From Collinsella aerofaciens (GTDB taxonomy: Bacteria > Actinomycetota > Coriobacteriia > Coriobacteriales > Coriobacteriaceae), in the NCBI RefSeq assembly GCF_002736145.1, contig NZ_CP024160.1, positions 744,001 through 808,000 of the forward strand: 64,000 nucleotides of DNA. The letters run 5' to 3'. The translations under genes and the position numbers were made by a program. The notes beneath the pieces are model-generated. The model was not told where the DNA came from and ran no database searches. It was given only the letters and a program-made list of their open reading frames with translations. Shown piece after piece: positions 47,223 to 56,488 of this stretch (its first letter is position 1; each line of letters starts with the position of its first letter).

Positions 47223-47351
47223 AGGAAACTCCTCCAACCAAGCAGCTTTAGGCTGCAACTACAAACAAACAGTTGAACATAATACGCCATCGACGCGGGC
47301 AGGTGAAGTCCGTGAGACCAACTTCTTCGGTGTAGTCGAGGGCAAATCCAT

Positions 47352-47379
47352 ATCTTAGACAAGAATTCGGGATTTGCAA
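47352..47379 (-). promoter_or_regulatory. Candidate rpsP operon promoter
   Basis: On the minus strand TTGCAA (47374-47379), a 16-base spacer and TAAGAT (47352-47357) precede rpsP by about 130 bases. A second candidate with TATTAT near 47280 has a weak -35. Confidence 0.4.
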
Positions 47380-47411
47380 GCACATACACGCACCCCACAT
47401 GAGCTGCGCGG

Positions 47412-47417
47412 TATACT
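47412..47417 (+). promoter_or_regulatory. dinB -10 element, predicting a leaderless mRNA
   Basis: TATACT ends six bases before the A of the dinB ATG, so the expected transcription start coincides with the start codon. No ribosome-binding site lies ahead of the ATG, and the -35 is poor. Confidence 0.45.
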
Positions 47418-47423
47418 CATGAC

Positions 47424-48677
47424 ATGGAAAGACGCGAACATACATACGGTTATGAGGATGCCATAGGCGTCACACCGCCTCCCTGGACGGGTCCGGCGGT
47501 GGGCCTGATGGACCTCGATGCGTTTTTTGCGAGCGTGGAGATGCTCGATCATCCCGAATGGCGCGGAAAGCCGCTCATCGTGGGCGGAGACGCCGATTCG
47601 CGTGGCGTCGTGTCCACGTGCTCGTATGAGGCGCGTCGCTTTGGCGTGCACTCTGCCATGGCCTCGGCCGAGGCGCGGCGCTTGTGCCCGCAAGCCATTT
47701 GGACGCACGGGCACTTTGATCGCTACCGCGAGGTGAGCGCGCAGGTCATGGCGATTCTCGCCGACGAGACCCCGCGCGTTGAGCGCGTATCCATCGACGA
47801 AGCCTTTATCGATATCACACCGGGTCGCTTTGCGCCCGAAGACCCGCTGCTAGTTGCGCGGCGTATAAGCGACCGCGTGGCAGCGCTGGGAGTGACGTGC
47901 TCCATTGGTATGGGCTGCAACAAGACGGTCGCAAAGATCGCAAGCGAGCGGGATAAGCCGTTTGGGTTGACCATCGTGCGCCCCGGAACCGAGCAGCGCT
48001 TTTTGGCCGCGCTGCCGGTATCTGCCATGAGCGGCATCGGGCGCTCGGCCGAGGAGCGACTGCGCCGCATGCGCATCTACACCCTCGGCGAGCTATCACG
48101 TGCACCGGAATCCACCTTGGCCTCTATTTTTGGCGTCAACGGCGAACGCATGCGCCAGCGTGCGCTGGGACTCGAAATATCCGAAGTCACGAGTCTCGAT
48201 GAAGAGCGCGAGGTCAAGTCGGTGAGCAATGAACGCACCTTTGCGAAAGATTTGACTGAGCGCGGGGACATCGAAGCGGCGATTGCGCTGCTGGGCGAGT
48301 CAGTGGGACGCCGCCTGCGCCGTCAGGGACTAACGGGCGCCACGGTGACGCTCAAGCTCAAGTATTCGTATGGAAGCGGGCGAACGGCGCAGCGGCGGCT
48401 TCCCCACCCCACCGATGACGAGAACATCTTTGTTGCCGTGGCGCTCGAACTGCTCGACAACATCTGGCAGGAAGGCATGCATGTTCGCTTAGCAGGCATC
48501 GGCATGAGCGACTTTGACCATCAGGGCGGCATCCAGACCGACTTGTTCTGCGAAGTCGACGACCGCGGAGCCCAGTCGAGCGACCGACGCGACCTCTCGG
48601 TTGCTATCGACGCCGTCCGAGACAAGTTCGGCGACACCGCCCTATCCTTCGGCCGCCAATCCCGCTTCAACGATTAA
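47424..48677 (+). CDS. dinB: DNA polymerase IV (Y-family)
   Basis: Pol IV copies past damaged bases at the cost of accuracy. The 417-residue protein has the palm acidic residues Asp30 (MDLDAFFASVE) and Asp125/Glu126 (VSIDEAF), the CSYEARRFGVHSAM segment, SIGMGCNKTVAKIASERDKP and a thumb HhH (MSGIGRSAEERLRRM). The clamp-binding motif QTDLF lies near the C-terminus. It has about 20 residues before the palm, more than E. coli DinB. It is a lone plus-strand gene divergent from rpsP. I found no convincing actinobacterial LexA box. Confidence 0.94.
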   Translation: MERREHTYGYEDAIGVTPPPWTGPAVGLMDLDAFFASVEMLDHPEWRGKPLIVGGDADSRGVVSTCSYEARRFGVHSAMASAEARRLCPQAIWTHGHFDRYREVSAQVMAILADETPRVERVSIDEAFIDITPGRFAPEDPLLVARRISDRVAALGVTCSIGMGCNKTVAKIASERDKPFGLTIVRPGTEQRFLAALPVSAMSGIGRSAEERLRRMRIYTLGELSRAPESTLASIFGVNGERMRQRALGLEISEVTSLDEEREVKSVSNERTFAKDLTERGDIEAAIALLGESVGRRLRRQGLTGATVTLKLKYSYGSGRTAQRRLPHPTDDENIFVAVALELLDNIWQEGMHVRLAGIGMSDFDHQGGIQTDLFCEVDDRGAQSSDRRDLSVAIDAVRDKFGDTALSFGRQSRFND

Positions 48678-48689
48678 CCGCCTTTGGGC

Positions 48690-48732
48690 AAAAAGAAAGC
48701 CAGGCAGGTACGGAAAACCGCAACTGCCCGGC
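48690..48732 (-). terminator. Intrinsic terminator after rsfS (convergent with dinB)
   Basis: GCCGGGCAG pairs with CTGCCTGGC, extended by a central GCGG/CCGT stem around TTTT (48699-48732). TTTCTTTTTG follows on the minus strand. It may also slow transcription from dinB. Confidence 0.72.
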
Positions 48733-48775
48733 AAAATGCGCGAGGCTAACTAAAAGCCCCGTATCAAATGAGCCA

Positions 48776-49231
48776 CTAGAGGAGGTCGAGGGGGAGCTGG
48801 GGGGCGTCACCCCAGAGCTTTTCTAGACGGTAGAAGTCGCGGGCTTCGGGAGTGAAGACGTGAACAACGACCGAACCGTAGTCCATGAGCATCCAGGTCT
48901 TCTGCTCGCGGCCCTCGATGGAGAACGGATGCTCGCCGCAAGCCTCGGCGACCTTCTCCTCAATCTCGTCGACGATAGAATCGACCTGGCGGTTGTTGGT
49001 ACCGGTGGCAAGCACAAAGTAGTCGCACACGTCGGAAAGCTCGGTCAGGTCGAGCACCTGCACGTCCTCGCCCTTCTTGTCGTAGGCGGCCTGCGCGGCG
49101 GCGCGGGCGACATCCTCGGCGGCGACACCGCTCGCGGACAGCGAGGCGGCAGTGCGGTCGGACGTGGCAACGAAACTCTTGTGCTCCACACCTTCAAGAA
49201 TCTGCTCGTCGGTCATGGTCTCGTCGGCCAT
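48776..49231 (-). CDS. rsfS: Ribosomal silencing factor RsfS
   Basis: RsfS binds L14 on the 50S subunit and blocks subunit joining when nutrients are short. The 151-residue protein has the core KGEDVQVLDLTELSDVCDYFVLATG, IVDEIEEKV and the C-terminal MDYGSVVVHVFTPEARDFYRLEKLW. An acidic N-terminal stretch of about 40 residues precedes the core. The ATG at 49231 has GAGG six bases ahead. It ends the rplU-to-rsfS gene run. Confidence 0.95.
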   Translation of the reverse strand: MADETMTDEQILEGVEHKSFVATSDRTAASLSASGVAAEDVARAAAQAAYDKKGEDVQVLDLTELSDVCDYFVLATGTNNRQVDSIVDEIEEKVAEACGEHPFSIEGREQKTWMLMDYGSVVVHVFTPEARDFYRLEKLWGDAPQLPLDLL

Positions 49232-49259
49232 GGAATACCTCTTTCTAGACACACCCGAG

Positions 49260-49880
49260 CTAGCGCAGCTGGGCGTAATGGTTGTAAATCGTAATAGCCG
49301 TGGGATAAAGATAGCGCCCGGACTGGATCACATAGACCAGACCCTGCGCAAAACAGGAGAAGAACAACTCATCGAGCGAGGACTTCCCCACCATCTTGCG
49401 CAGCGCATGGGCATAGTCGCCGTGACGGTTGGGCTCGATGGCATCGGCCACAAAGACCACCATATCGAGCGGCGTCATGTCGCAGGCACCCACGGTATGA
49501 CGGTCGACAGCCTGGAAAACGGCCGGCGACAGCTCGGGGAAAAGTTGCGGAAGCTCATAGGCGGCAACAGGACCATGCAAAAGCGGCGTCGCGGCAGACG
49601 GAGAGCCGGCAACCTTGATGCCATAGTGAAGCGCGCGGGCCACGAGCTCGTCATCGGAAAGAACCTTGTCCCAGTCGTGAATTAAGCCGGCGGCAGCGGC
49701 ATCAAAGCGGTCAACGCCGTAGACCTCGGCCAGATGAAGTGCGGTCTCGGCAACACCCAGCGAATGCACATAGCGCTTGCGCTTATCTTTCATGCGAACA
49801 TCGAGCAGCTCTTGAATGCGCTTGAGCAGCGCGCGCTCATCGCCCTCAAACTGATCCTCTACCGACAACGTAGCCCCCAT
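49260..49880 (-). CDS. yqeK: YqeK family HD-domain nucleotide hydrolase
   Basis: YqeK proteins hydrolyse diadenosine tetraphosphate to ADP, a stress-linked nucleotide. The 206-residue protein has the His of YVHSLGVAETALHLA, the HD pair in GLIHDWDK and a later LLHGPVAAYEL and DRHTVGACDMTPLD, matching the HD metal ligands. The usual HDxAK appears as HDWDK. It starts within the nadD stop; the ATG at 49880 and a GTG one codon earlier are both possible. nadD-yqeK-rsfS is a conserved order. Confidence 0.9.
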   Translation of the reverse strand: MGATLSVEDQFEGDERALLKRIQELLDVRMKDKRKRYVHSLGVAETALHLAEVYGVDRFDAAAAGLIHDWDKVLSDDELVARALHYGIKVAGSPSAATPLLHGPVAAYELPQLFPELSPAVFQAVDRHTVGACDMTPLDMVVFVADAIEPNRHGDYAHALRKMVGKSSLDELFFSCFAQGLVYVIQSGRYLYPTAITIYNHYAQLR

Positions 49881-50557
49881 CACTCAAAATCTTCTTGACC
49901 CAGATCGACATACAAACTGCGCTTGCGAATGTAGCCGAGCACAGACTCGCTCGTAAGATAGCGTACGCTCATGCCGCGGGCAACTCGCTTACGAATGTTC
50001 GTCGAGCTGATCGCCAGCGCCGGAATCTGAATATAGCGCACGTCGAACGGCAGCCCCGATTCTTTGATTCGGGCACGCGCCGTATCGATATCAAAGCCCG
50101 GTCGCGTCGCCGCAATAAAGGTAGCAAGCTCAGCGATTCGTTCGGCATCATGCCAGGTCACAATATCGATAATCGCGTCCGCGCCCGTAATAAAGTAGAG
50201 CTTTACCTGTGGCGGGTAAAAGTCGCGAAGGGCATGAAGCGTATCGGCAGTATAGGTTACGCCCGGACGGTCAATCTCGAACCGGCTCGCCAAAAAGGCC
50301 GGGTTCGCAGCGGTGGCGAGGACCGTCATGGCATAACGGTCCTCAGCAGGCGTCACCGGCTTGTCAAGCTTAAAGGCGGGAGAGCCCGCCGGCATAAAGA
50401 GCACAGCGTCCAAGTCGAGCGACTCGCGCGCCTGCTCGGCAGTCACCAGGTGCCCGTAATGAATCGGGTCGAATGTGCCGCCCATAATGCCAAGCCGAAA
50501 CTCTTTACCCTCTTTTATGGGCAGCTCGGGCAAACCGATTCCACCGCGCAGCGACAT
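49880..50557 (-). CDS. nadD: Nicotinate-nucleotide adenylyltransferase
   Basis: NadD makes deamido-NAD from NaMN and ATP. The 225-residue protein has the nucleotidyltransferase motif GGTFDPIHYGH with His33 and His36, the FITGADAI and WHDAERIAELATFIAATRPG segments, and the C-terminal ISSTNIR motif. About 20 extra residues precede the first strand. It starts three bases after obgE. Confidence 0.96.
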   Translation of the reverse strand: MSLRGGIGLPELPIKEGKEFRLGIMGGTFDPIHYGHLVTAEQARESLDLDAVLFMPAGSPAFKLDKPVTPAEDRYAMTVLATAANPAFLASRFEIDRPGVTYTADTLHALRDFYPPQVKLYFITGADAIIDIVTWHDAERIAELATFIAATRPGFDIDTARARIKESGLPFDVRYIQIPALAISSTNIRKRVARGMSVRYLTSESVLGYIRKRSLYVDLGQEDFE

Positions 50558-50560
50558 GGC

Positions 50561-52039
<1,479 letters not shown>

Positions 52040-52043
52040 CTAC

Positions 52044-52086
52044 AAAAAGAGGGAGACCCTTGAATCCTAAAACTCAAGTGCCTCCC
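52044..52086 (-). terminator. Hairpin with T run between rpmA and obgE
   Basis: GGGAGGCACTTGA pairs imperfectly with TCAAGGGTCTCCC, followed by TCTTTTTG on the minus strand. It probably reduces transcription of obgE relative to the ribosomal genes. Confidence 0.68.
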
Positions 52087-52111
52087 ACATATGTGCTCTA
52101 TGAAGGGTGAA

Positions 52112-52369
52112 TTACGCGTTCGCGAGCGGGCGTACGCTGACCCTGTGCTTGATACCCTTGTGGAACTCAACGGTACCGTCGACCAGCGCGAACAGCGTGT
52201 CGTCCTTGCCACGGCCAACGTTCTCACCCGGGTGGATGTGAGTGCCGTGCTGACGGACGAGAATCGTGCCCGTGGTTACCGTCTGGCCGGCATAGCGCTT
52301 CGTGCCAAGGCGCTGACCGCGGGAGTCACGGCCATTACGGGAGGAACCGAGTCCTTTTTTGTGTGCCAT
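52112..52369 (-). CDS. rpmA: 50S ribosomal protein L27
   Basis: L27 reaches toward the peptidyl-transferase centre. The 85-residue protein starts [21 protein letters not shown], with [17 protein letters not shown] and DGTVEF following. The N-terminus begins directly with the mature AHKKG form, so it lacks the cleavable extension found in Firmicutes. AGG precedes the ATG, and it lies 33 bases after rplU. Confidence 0.98.
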   Translation of the reverse strand: MAHKKGLGSSRNGRDSRGQRLGTKRYAGQTVTTGTILVRQHGTHIHPGENVGRGKDDTLFALVDGTVEFHKGIKHRVSVRPLANA

Positions 52370-52402
52370 TGTGTATACCTACTCTTTCGTTACGAGTGTA
52401 AT

Positions 52403-52777
52403 CTACTCGGCGACGGGAGCCTCGGCAACAGCCTCGGCCTCTGCCTTGACAGCCTTCTTGGCGCGGGACGTAGCCTGGACCTTCACGATCTTCAGCTTGG
52501 TGAGCTGCTGACGGTGACCCTTCAGACGACGATAGCGCTTACGCTTGTGGAACTTGAAGACCAGCTGCTTCTCGCCCTTGAACTGCTCAACGATCTGAGC
52601 GGTAACCTTGGCCTTGGCCAGCTTGTCGGGATCGGTGACGATCTTCTTACCATCGTTGAGGAAGATGACCGGCAGGGTGACCTTGTCGCCCTCATTGCCC
52701 TCGATCTTCTCGACGGTGATGACATCGTCGGTGGCGACCTTGTACTGCTTGCCGCCCGTGTTAACGATTGCGTACAT
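52403..52777 (-). CDS. rplU: 50S ribosomal protein L21
   Basis: L21 binds 23S rRNA. The 124-residue protein begins MYAIVNTGGKQYKVATDD, with KFHKRKRYRRLKGHRQQLT near residue 75 and a 25-residue Ala/Glu/Val-rich C-terminal extension beyond the usual end. The ATG at 52777 has AAGGG ahead and a strong promoter about 45 bases upstream. Confidence 0.97.
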   Translation of the reverse strand: MYAIVNTGGKQYKVATDDVITVEKIEGNEGDKVTLPVIFLNDGKKIVTDPDKLAKAKVTAQIVEQFKGEKQLVFKFHKRKRYRRLKGHRQQLTKLKIVKVQATSRAKKAVKAEAEAVAEAPVAE

Positions 52778-52819
52778 GTTTACTTGCCCTTCATGCATCA
52801 GTTAGTGCAACAGCCGAAT

Positions 52820-52848
52820 ATAGTAGCAGGCGAAAATACCCCCGTCAA
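52820..52848 (-). promoter_or_regulatory. rplU-rpmA promoter
   Basis: On the minus strand TTGACG (52843-52848), a 17-base spacer ending in TGC, and TACTAT (52820-52825) form a consensus-like extended promoter. Its -35 overlaps the stop of the upstream DUF2344 gene. Confidence 0.68.
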
Positions 52849-53657
52849 CGAGTATGTGGAGCAAATCCACAAGTTCGCACAGGTATGGGGCTGACGAGTC
52901 GGCCCTCGTCGTCCTCGCATGCTTGATTCTGACGCTCGACATCGTAGGAGCAGATGGTCACGAGGTCTTGCATACCGGTGGAAACAATAGGTGCATCCAC
53001 GCCCGGGGTCAAGCCCTGCAACAAAACATCAGCAGCGGAAAGCAAAATTTCCGGACGCATGGAGCCCTCGTTATCGGCATGGGTGTCGAGCATGAGCACT
53101 AAATGGTCCGGGCGCTCCCCCGCCGTGAGCTCATAGCCCACGAGCGTGTGATCCAAATCCAAGCGCTTGCTCTTTTTTCCGCGCGCGTAGTCGATGCCAT
53201 GGTCCGCGCGCAGCGTGTCGATCGCACGACGCACCTCGTCGGCGCTTACGGGCGCCTCGGGATCCAAGTGCAAATCGATGCGATACGACAAGCGCGTGAG
53301 CTGCGCCGTCAACGCCGGCGTGCGCACGTCGATGTACGCCGCCTCGATGGGTGCCAGATCGGCCGGAGAGGCCGCAGCCAGGCGCCCAAACGCCTCGTCG
53401 AGCGCCACGAACTCGGTCATAAACAGGTCATACCACTCGCAGGTCGACGACGTACCCACCGGTAGCGCCGAAGAGAAGCCCACGCGCATGTGAGGAGAGA
53501 AACCCTGCGTGACGGCATAGGGAAGTCCCGCACGGCGCACGATGCGCTCAATGGTATGGATTACTTCGAGATGGCCCAGGTACTTAAGGCGATCGCGCTT
53601 GCCATAGCGAACACGAAGCCTAAAGAGCGTGGGGTTGTCGGTCAGGCGCTCACTCAT
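52845..53657 (-). CDS. Radical-SAM-linked DUF2344 family protein (TIGR03936-like)
   Basis: The 270-residue protein matches the small companion family that is always found beside or fused to a TIGR03960-type radical SAM protein. It has RLRVRYGKRDRLKYLGHLEVIHTIERIVRRAGLP and GFSPHMRVGFSSALPVG near the N-terminus; no cluster Cys set of its own is seen. The function is unknown; in other genomes the pair lies next to the rng-rplU-rpmA genes, hinting at a ribosome- or RNA-related modification. Its ATG overlaps the stop of the radical SAM gene as ATGA. No rng gene is present here. Confidence 0.88.
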   Translation of the reverse strand: MSERLTDNPTLFRLRVRYGKRDRLKYLGHLEVIHTIERIVRRAGLPYAVTQGFSPHMRVGFSSALPVGTSSTCEWYDLFMTEFVALDEAFGRLAAASPADLAPIEAAYIDVRTPALTAQLTRLSYRIDLHLDPEAPVSADEVRRAIDTLRADHGIDYARGKKSKRLDLDHTLVGYELTAGERPDHLVLMLDTHADNEGSMRPEILLSAADVLLQGLTPGVDAPIVSTGMQDLVTICSYDVERQNQACEDDEGRLVSPIPVRTCGFAPHTR

Positions 53658-55531
53658 GCGCGATCACCCATCAATACATTCTTGGCGTGGAGCGTGGGGC
53701 AGATTCCGCAGCCGGTGCACGACGTGCGGGTGCAGTCGGGAGTCGTGACACCCTCGAGCGAGCGACGGTACTCGCGCTCGAGGAAGCCGCGCGTGCAGCC
53801 GGGGCCCACGTGCTCCCACGGCAGACGCCAGTCCAACTCGTAGGGCAGGTGCACGAGCTCATTGAGGTCGATGCCGTTTTTGGCAGCAGCCTCCTTCCAG
53901 TTATCGAGCGAGAAATGCTCTACCCAGGCGTCAAAGCGAGAGCCCGCGCGCCAAGCATCGATGATGACGGGCGTCATGTCACGACCGGCGCGGGAAAGCG
54001 CGGCCTCGATGAGCGAGGTCTCGGCATCGTGGTAATGCACGCGGACGGCACGGTTGCGCACACTCGTGACAAGCAACTTCTGGCGACGTTTGACGTCGTC
54101 GTAGTCGAGCTGCGGGCACCACTGGAACGGCGTGGCAGCCTTGGGGATAAAGACCGAAACCGAGATAGACACCGAGATCGAGCCGCGACGAGCCTTGGGC
54201 ACCACGGAACGACCGAGCTCCAGCACATGATCGGCCAGATTGGCGATGGCCACGATGTCCTCGTCGCGCTCGCCGGGAAGGCCCATCATAAAGTAGAGCT
54301 TCATGCGGTTCCAGCCGGCCTCGAAGGCCGCCTTGGCCGCACGGTCCAGGTCCTCCTCGGTCACGTTCTTGTTAATAATGTCGCGCATGCGCTGGCTGCC
54401 GGCCTCGGGCGCGAACGTCAGGCCGCCTTTCTTTTCGCCGGCGACCGACTCGGCCATATCCACGCCAAACGAATCCAGGCGCTGCGACGGAATAGACACT
54501 CGAATACCCGTATCCTCCAGGCGACGGTTGAGCCTGCCGAGCACGTCGCGAATGCAGGAGTGGTCGGTCGTGGAGAGCGAGGTCAGCGACACCTCGTCAT
54601 AGCCAGTCTTTTCCAGACCCTGAATCACCGACGAGACGATCTGGTCGGCCGAGCGCTCGCGCACCGGGCGATACGTCATGCCGGCCTGACAAAAACGACA
54701 GCCGCGGGCGCAGCCGCGCAGGATCTCGATAGACAGGCGGTCGTGAACCAGCTGCGCATAAGGCACGCACGACTGCGACAGCGGATTCGTGGCGCCGAAA
54801 TCCTCGACAACGCGCTTGTAGACCACGGTCGGCGCATCCTTGCCCTCACGCGGCACGGTGTAGCCATGCGGCGAGCAGGGCTCGTCGTGACGAACCTCAT
54901 AGAGTGACGGCACGTAGTTGCCGGCAATGGATGCAAGCTGCTCAACAATCTGCGCGCGCGGGACTCCTTCGTCGCGCAGGCGCCGATGCAGCTGGCAGGT
55001 TTCGAGCAGCGATTCCTCACCCTCGCCGATGAGGATGACATCGAAGAAGGCCGCATACGGCTCGGGGTTGTACACCGAAGGACCACCGGCGATGATGATG
55101 GGGTCGTCTTCGCCTCGGTCGGCCGCTAACAGTGGAATGCCAGCGAGGTCGAGAGCCTCGAGGAAGTTCGTCACCGCCATCTCGTGCGGCACATGCAGAC
55201 CGACGATATCAAACGATGCGACGGGGGCAGCACCTTCGAGCGACAGAAGCGGAATACCCGCCTCGCGCATGGCGTCACCCATATCGGGCCACGGCACATA
55301 GCCACGCTCGCAGGAGATGCCCTCGGCCTGGTTAAGGATGTTGTAGAGGATGGCGATACCCTGGTTGGGCAGACCGACCTCGTATACATCCGGATAAATC
55401 AGGCAGCAACGATAATCGGCATCGGCCTTGGAAAGCGTGCCCCACTCGTGATCGATATAGCGACTCGGCTTCTCGACCTTGGCGAGCAGCGGCTCAATTA
55501 AATGAAAACAGTCTTGGTACGGAACGCGCAA
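53654..55531 (-). CDS. TIGR03960 family B12-binding-domain radical SAM protein
   Basis: The 625-residue protein has an N-terminal B12-binding-like region without the usual His motif (about 40-200). A radical SAM core with the cluster motif C274-x3-C278-x2-C281 in RGCARGCRFCQAG follows. A C-terminal Cys-rich segment (CTRTSCTGCGICPT, about 597-611) may hold a second iron-sulfur cluster. It resembles methylthiotransferase-like enzymes in layout, but the substrate is unknown. The start is TTG at 55531, six bases after AGGGG and ten bases past the DUF697-like gene. It is coupled to the DUF2344 partner. Confidence 0.88.
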   Translation of the reverse strand: MRVPYQDCFHLIEPLLAKVEKPSRYIDHEWGTLSKADADYRCCLIYPDVYEVGLPNQGIAILYNILNQAEGISCERGYVPWPDMGDAMREAGIPLLSLEGAAPVASFDIVGLHVPHEMAVTNFLEALDLAGIPLLAADRGEDDPIIIAGGPSVYNPEPYAAFFDVILIGEGEESLLETCQLHRRLRDEGVPRAQIVEQLASIAGNYVPSLYEVRHDEPCSPHGYTVPREGKDAPTVVYKRVVEDFGATNPLSQSCVPYAQLVHDRLSIEILRGCARGCRFCQAGMTYRPVRERSADQIVSSVIQGLEKTGYDEVSLTSLSTTDHSCIRDVLGRLNRRLEDTGIRVSIPSQRLDSFGVDMAESVAGEKKGGLTFAPEAGSQRMRDIINKNVTEEDLDRAAKAAFEAGWNRMKLYFMMGLPGERDEDIVAIANLADHVLELGRSVVPKARRGSISVSISVSVFIPKAATPFQWCPQLDYDDVKRRQKLLVTSVRNRAVRVHYHDAETSLIEAALSRAGRDMTPVIIDAWRAGSRFDAWVEHFSLDNWKEAAAKNGIDLNELVHLPYELDWRLPWEHVGPGCTRGFLEREYRRSLEGVTTPDCTRTSCTGCGICPTLHAKNVLMGDRA

Positions 55532-55540
55532 AAGAAACCC

Positions 55541-56470
55541 CTAAGCAGCGAGATCGGATGCATCCTCGAAAGGACTCATAGGACGGGTGGCAACGGCGAC
55601 CGTGGTCACCAGGTCACGAACGCGCGAGAACGTGGCAGCAGCGACCTCGTTGGCACGGCTGTAGTCCACATCGCGCTCGTAGAGCGACACGAGCGCGCGG
55701 CCCATGCCATAGGTACCCGCGGCGGCGGTAAGTGCCTTAACGGCAAACCCAATATGCGGCGTCTGCTTGACGAGCGCACGGGTGACCGCGCGGATCACAA
55801 GGCCGCCAGCAAGCACGCCCGCGACCTCGTAGCCGCGCTCAGGCTTAATGCCGCGTCCAAAGACGGCAGCGAGCTCAAAGAGCATGCCCACCTGCGCCAA
55901 CGCCATAACGGGATAATCGGCGCCCGGCAAAAACACCAGCGCACCGGTCGCCATATTGGTGAGCGCGCACGAGGTGATGATACGATTGGCCGCCGCGATG
56001 CGCATGAAGGTAAAGTTCGCCGCAAAAGCAGTTTCCTTGTCGGTGCGATCGAGAATCCAGCGGGCAAGCGTCTCGAGCAGATACGTTTTATCTGTTGCCG
56101 CTACCACGCCGAGCATGGGCGTGGACTCCTCGATAAACGGCACCTCCACAGCAGACTCAGCAAGCACGCACACGGGCGCGCCGGCGATCACGAGCTCCTG
56201 CACGGCACTCTCCAAGCGGTCGGAACCACACGAAAGTACCAGTACCACATCGGTATCGGTCTTTGGAGCAATTCGCTCCTCCCCCAGACGCTCGACGCGC
56301 ACAATGCCCGAGGTCGTCTGCGGCACAAAGGCGTCACGCACCGTCTCGGCGAGAAAGCGCGAGGCGGACGAATCCAGATAGACCGAGACGCGCACCGGCG
56401 TATCGGAATCCTTCTTAACGGACGCGCCCATCTTAAAAGCGCGGGTCAGCTTATCTACGGGAATTTTCAT
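55541..56470 (-). CDS. DUF697-like membrane-associated protein of unknown function
   Basis: The 309-residue protein has an N-terminal Rossmann-like half without a P-loop (VRVSVYLDSSASRFL, DVVLVLSCG). A C-terminal half with hydrophobic helices resembles DUF697: LPGADYPVMALAQVGMLFEL, then GYEVAGVLAGGLVIRAVTR, and a terminal TYGMGRALVSLYER. DUF697 domains elsewhere accompany small GTPases. No GTP-binding motif is seen here. GGAGGGG precedes the ATG, 18 bases after rodA. Its place between rodA and the radical SAM pair suggests a membrane or envelope role, but no function can be assigned. Confidence 0.7.
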   Translation of the reverse strand: MKIPVDKLTRAFKMGASVKKDSDTPVRVSVYLDSSASRFLAETVRDAFVPQTTSGIVRVERLGEERIAPKTDTDVVLVLSCGSDRLESAVQELVIAGAPVCVLAESAVEVPFIEESTPMLGVVAATDKTYLLETLARWILDRTDKETAFAANFTFMRIAAANRIITSCALTNMATGALVFLPGADYPVMALAQVGMLFELAAVFGRGIKPERGYEVAGVLAGGLVIRAVTRALVKQTPHIGFAVKALTAAAGTYGMGRALVSLYERDVDYSRANEVAAATFSRVRDLVTTVAVATRPMSPFEDASDLAA

Positions 56471-56488
56471 AGCAAACCCCTCCAGCGG

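Noticed and set aside
47424-47455. Possible LexA/SOS box at the start of dinB
   Set aside because: CGAAC and a loosely matching right half occur, but the spacing is wrong for the actinobacterial CGAAC-N4-GTTCG consensus, and the site is inside the coding region.
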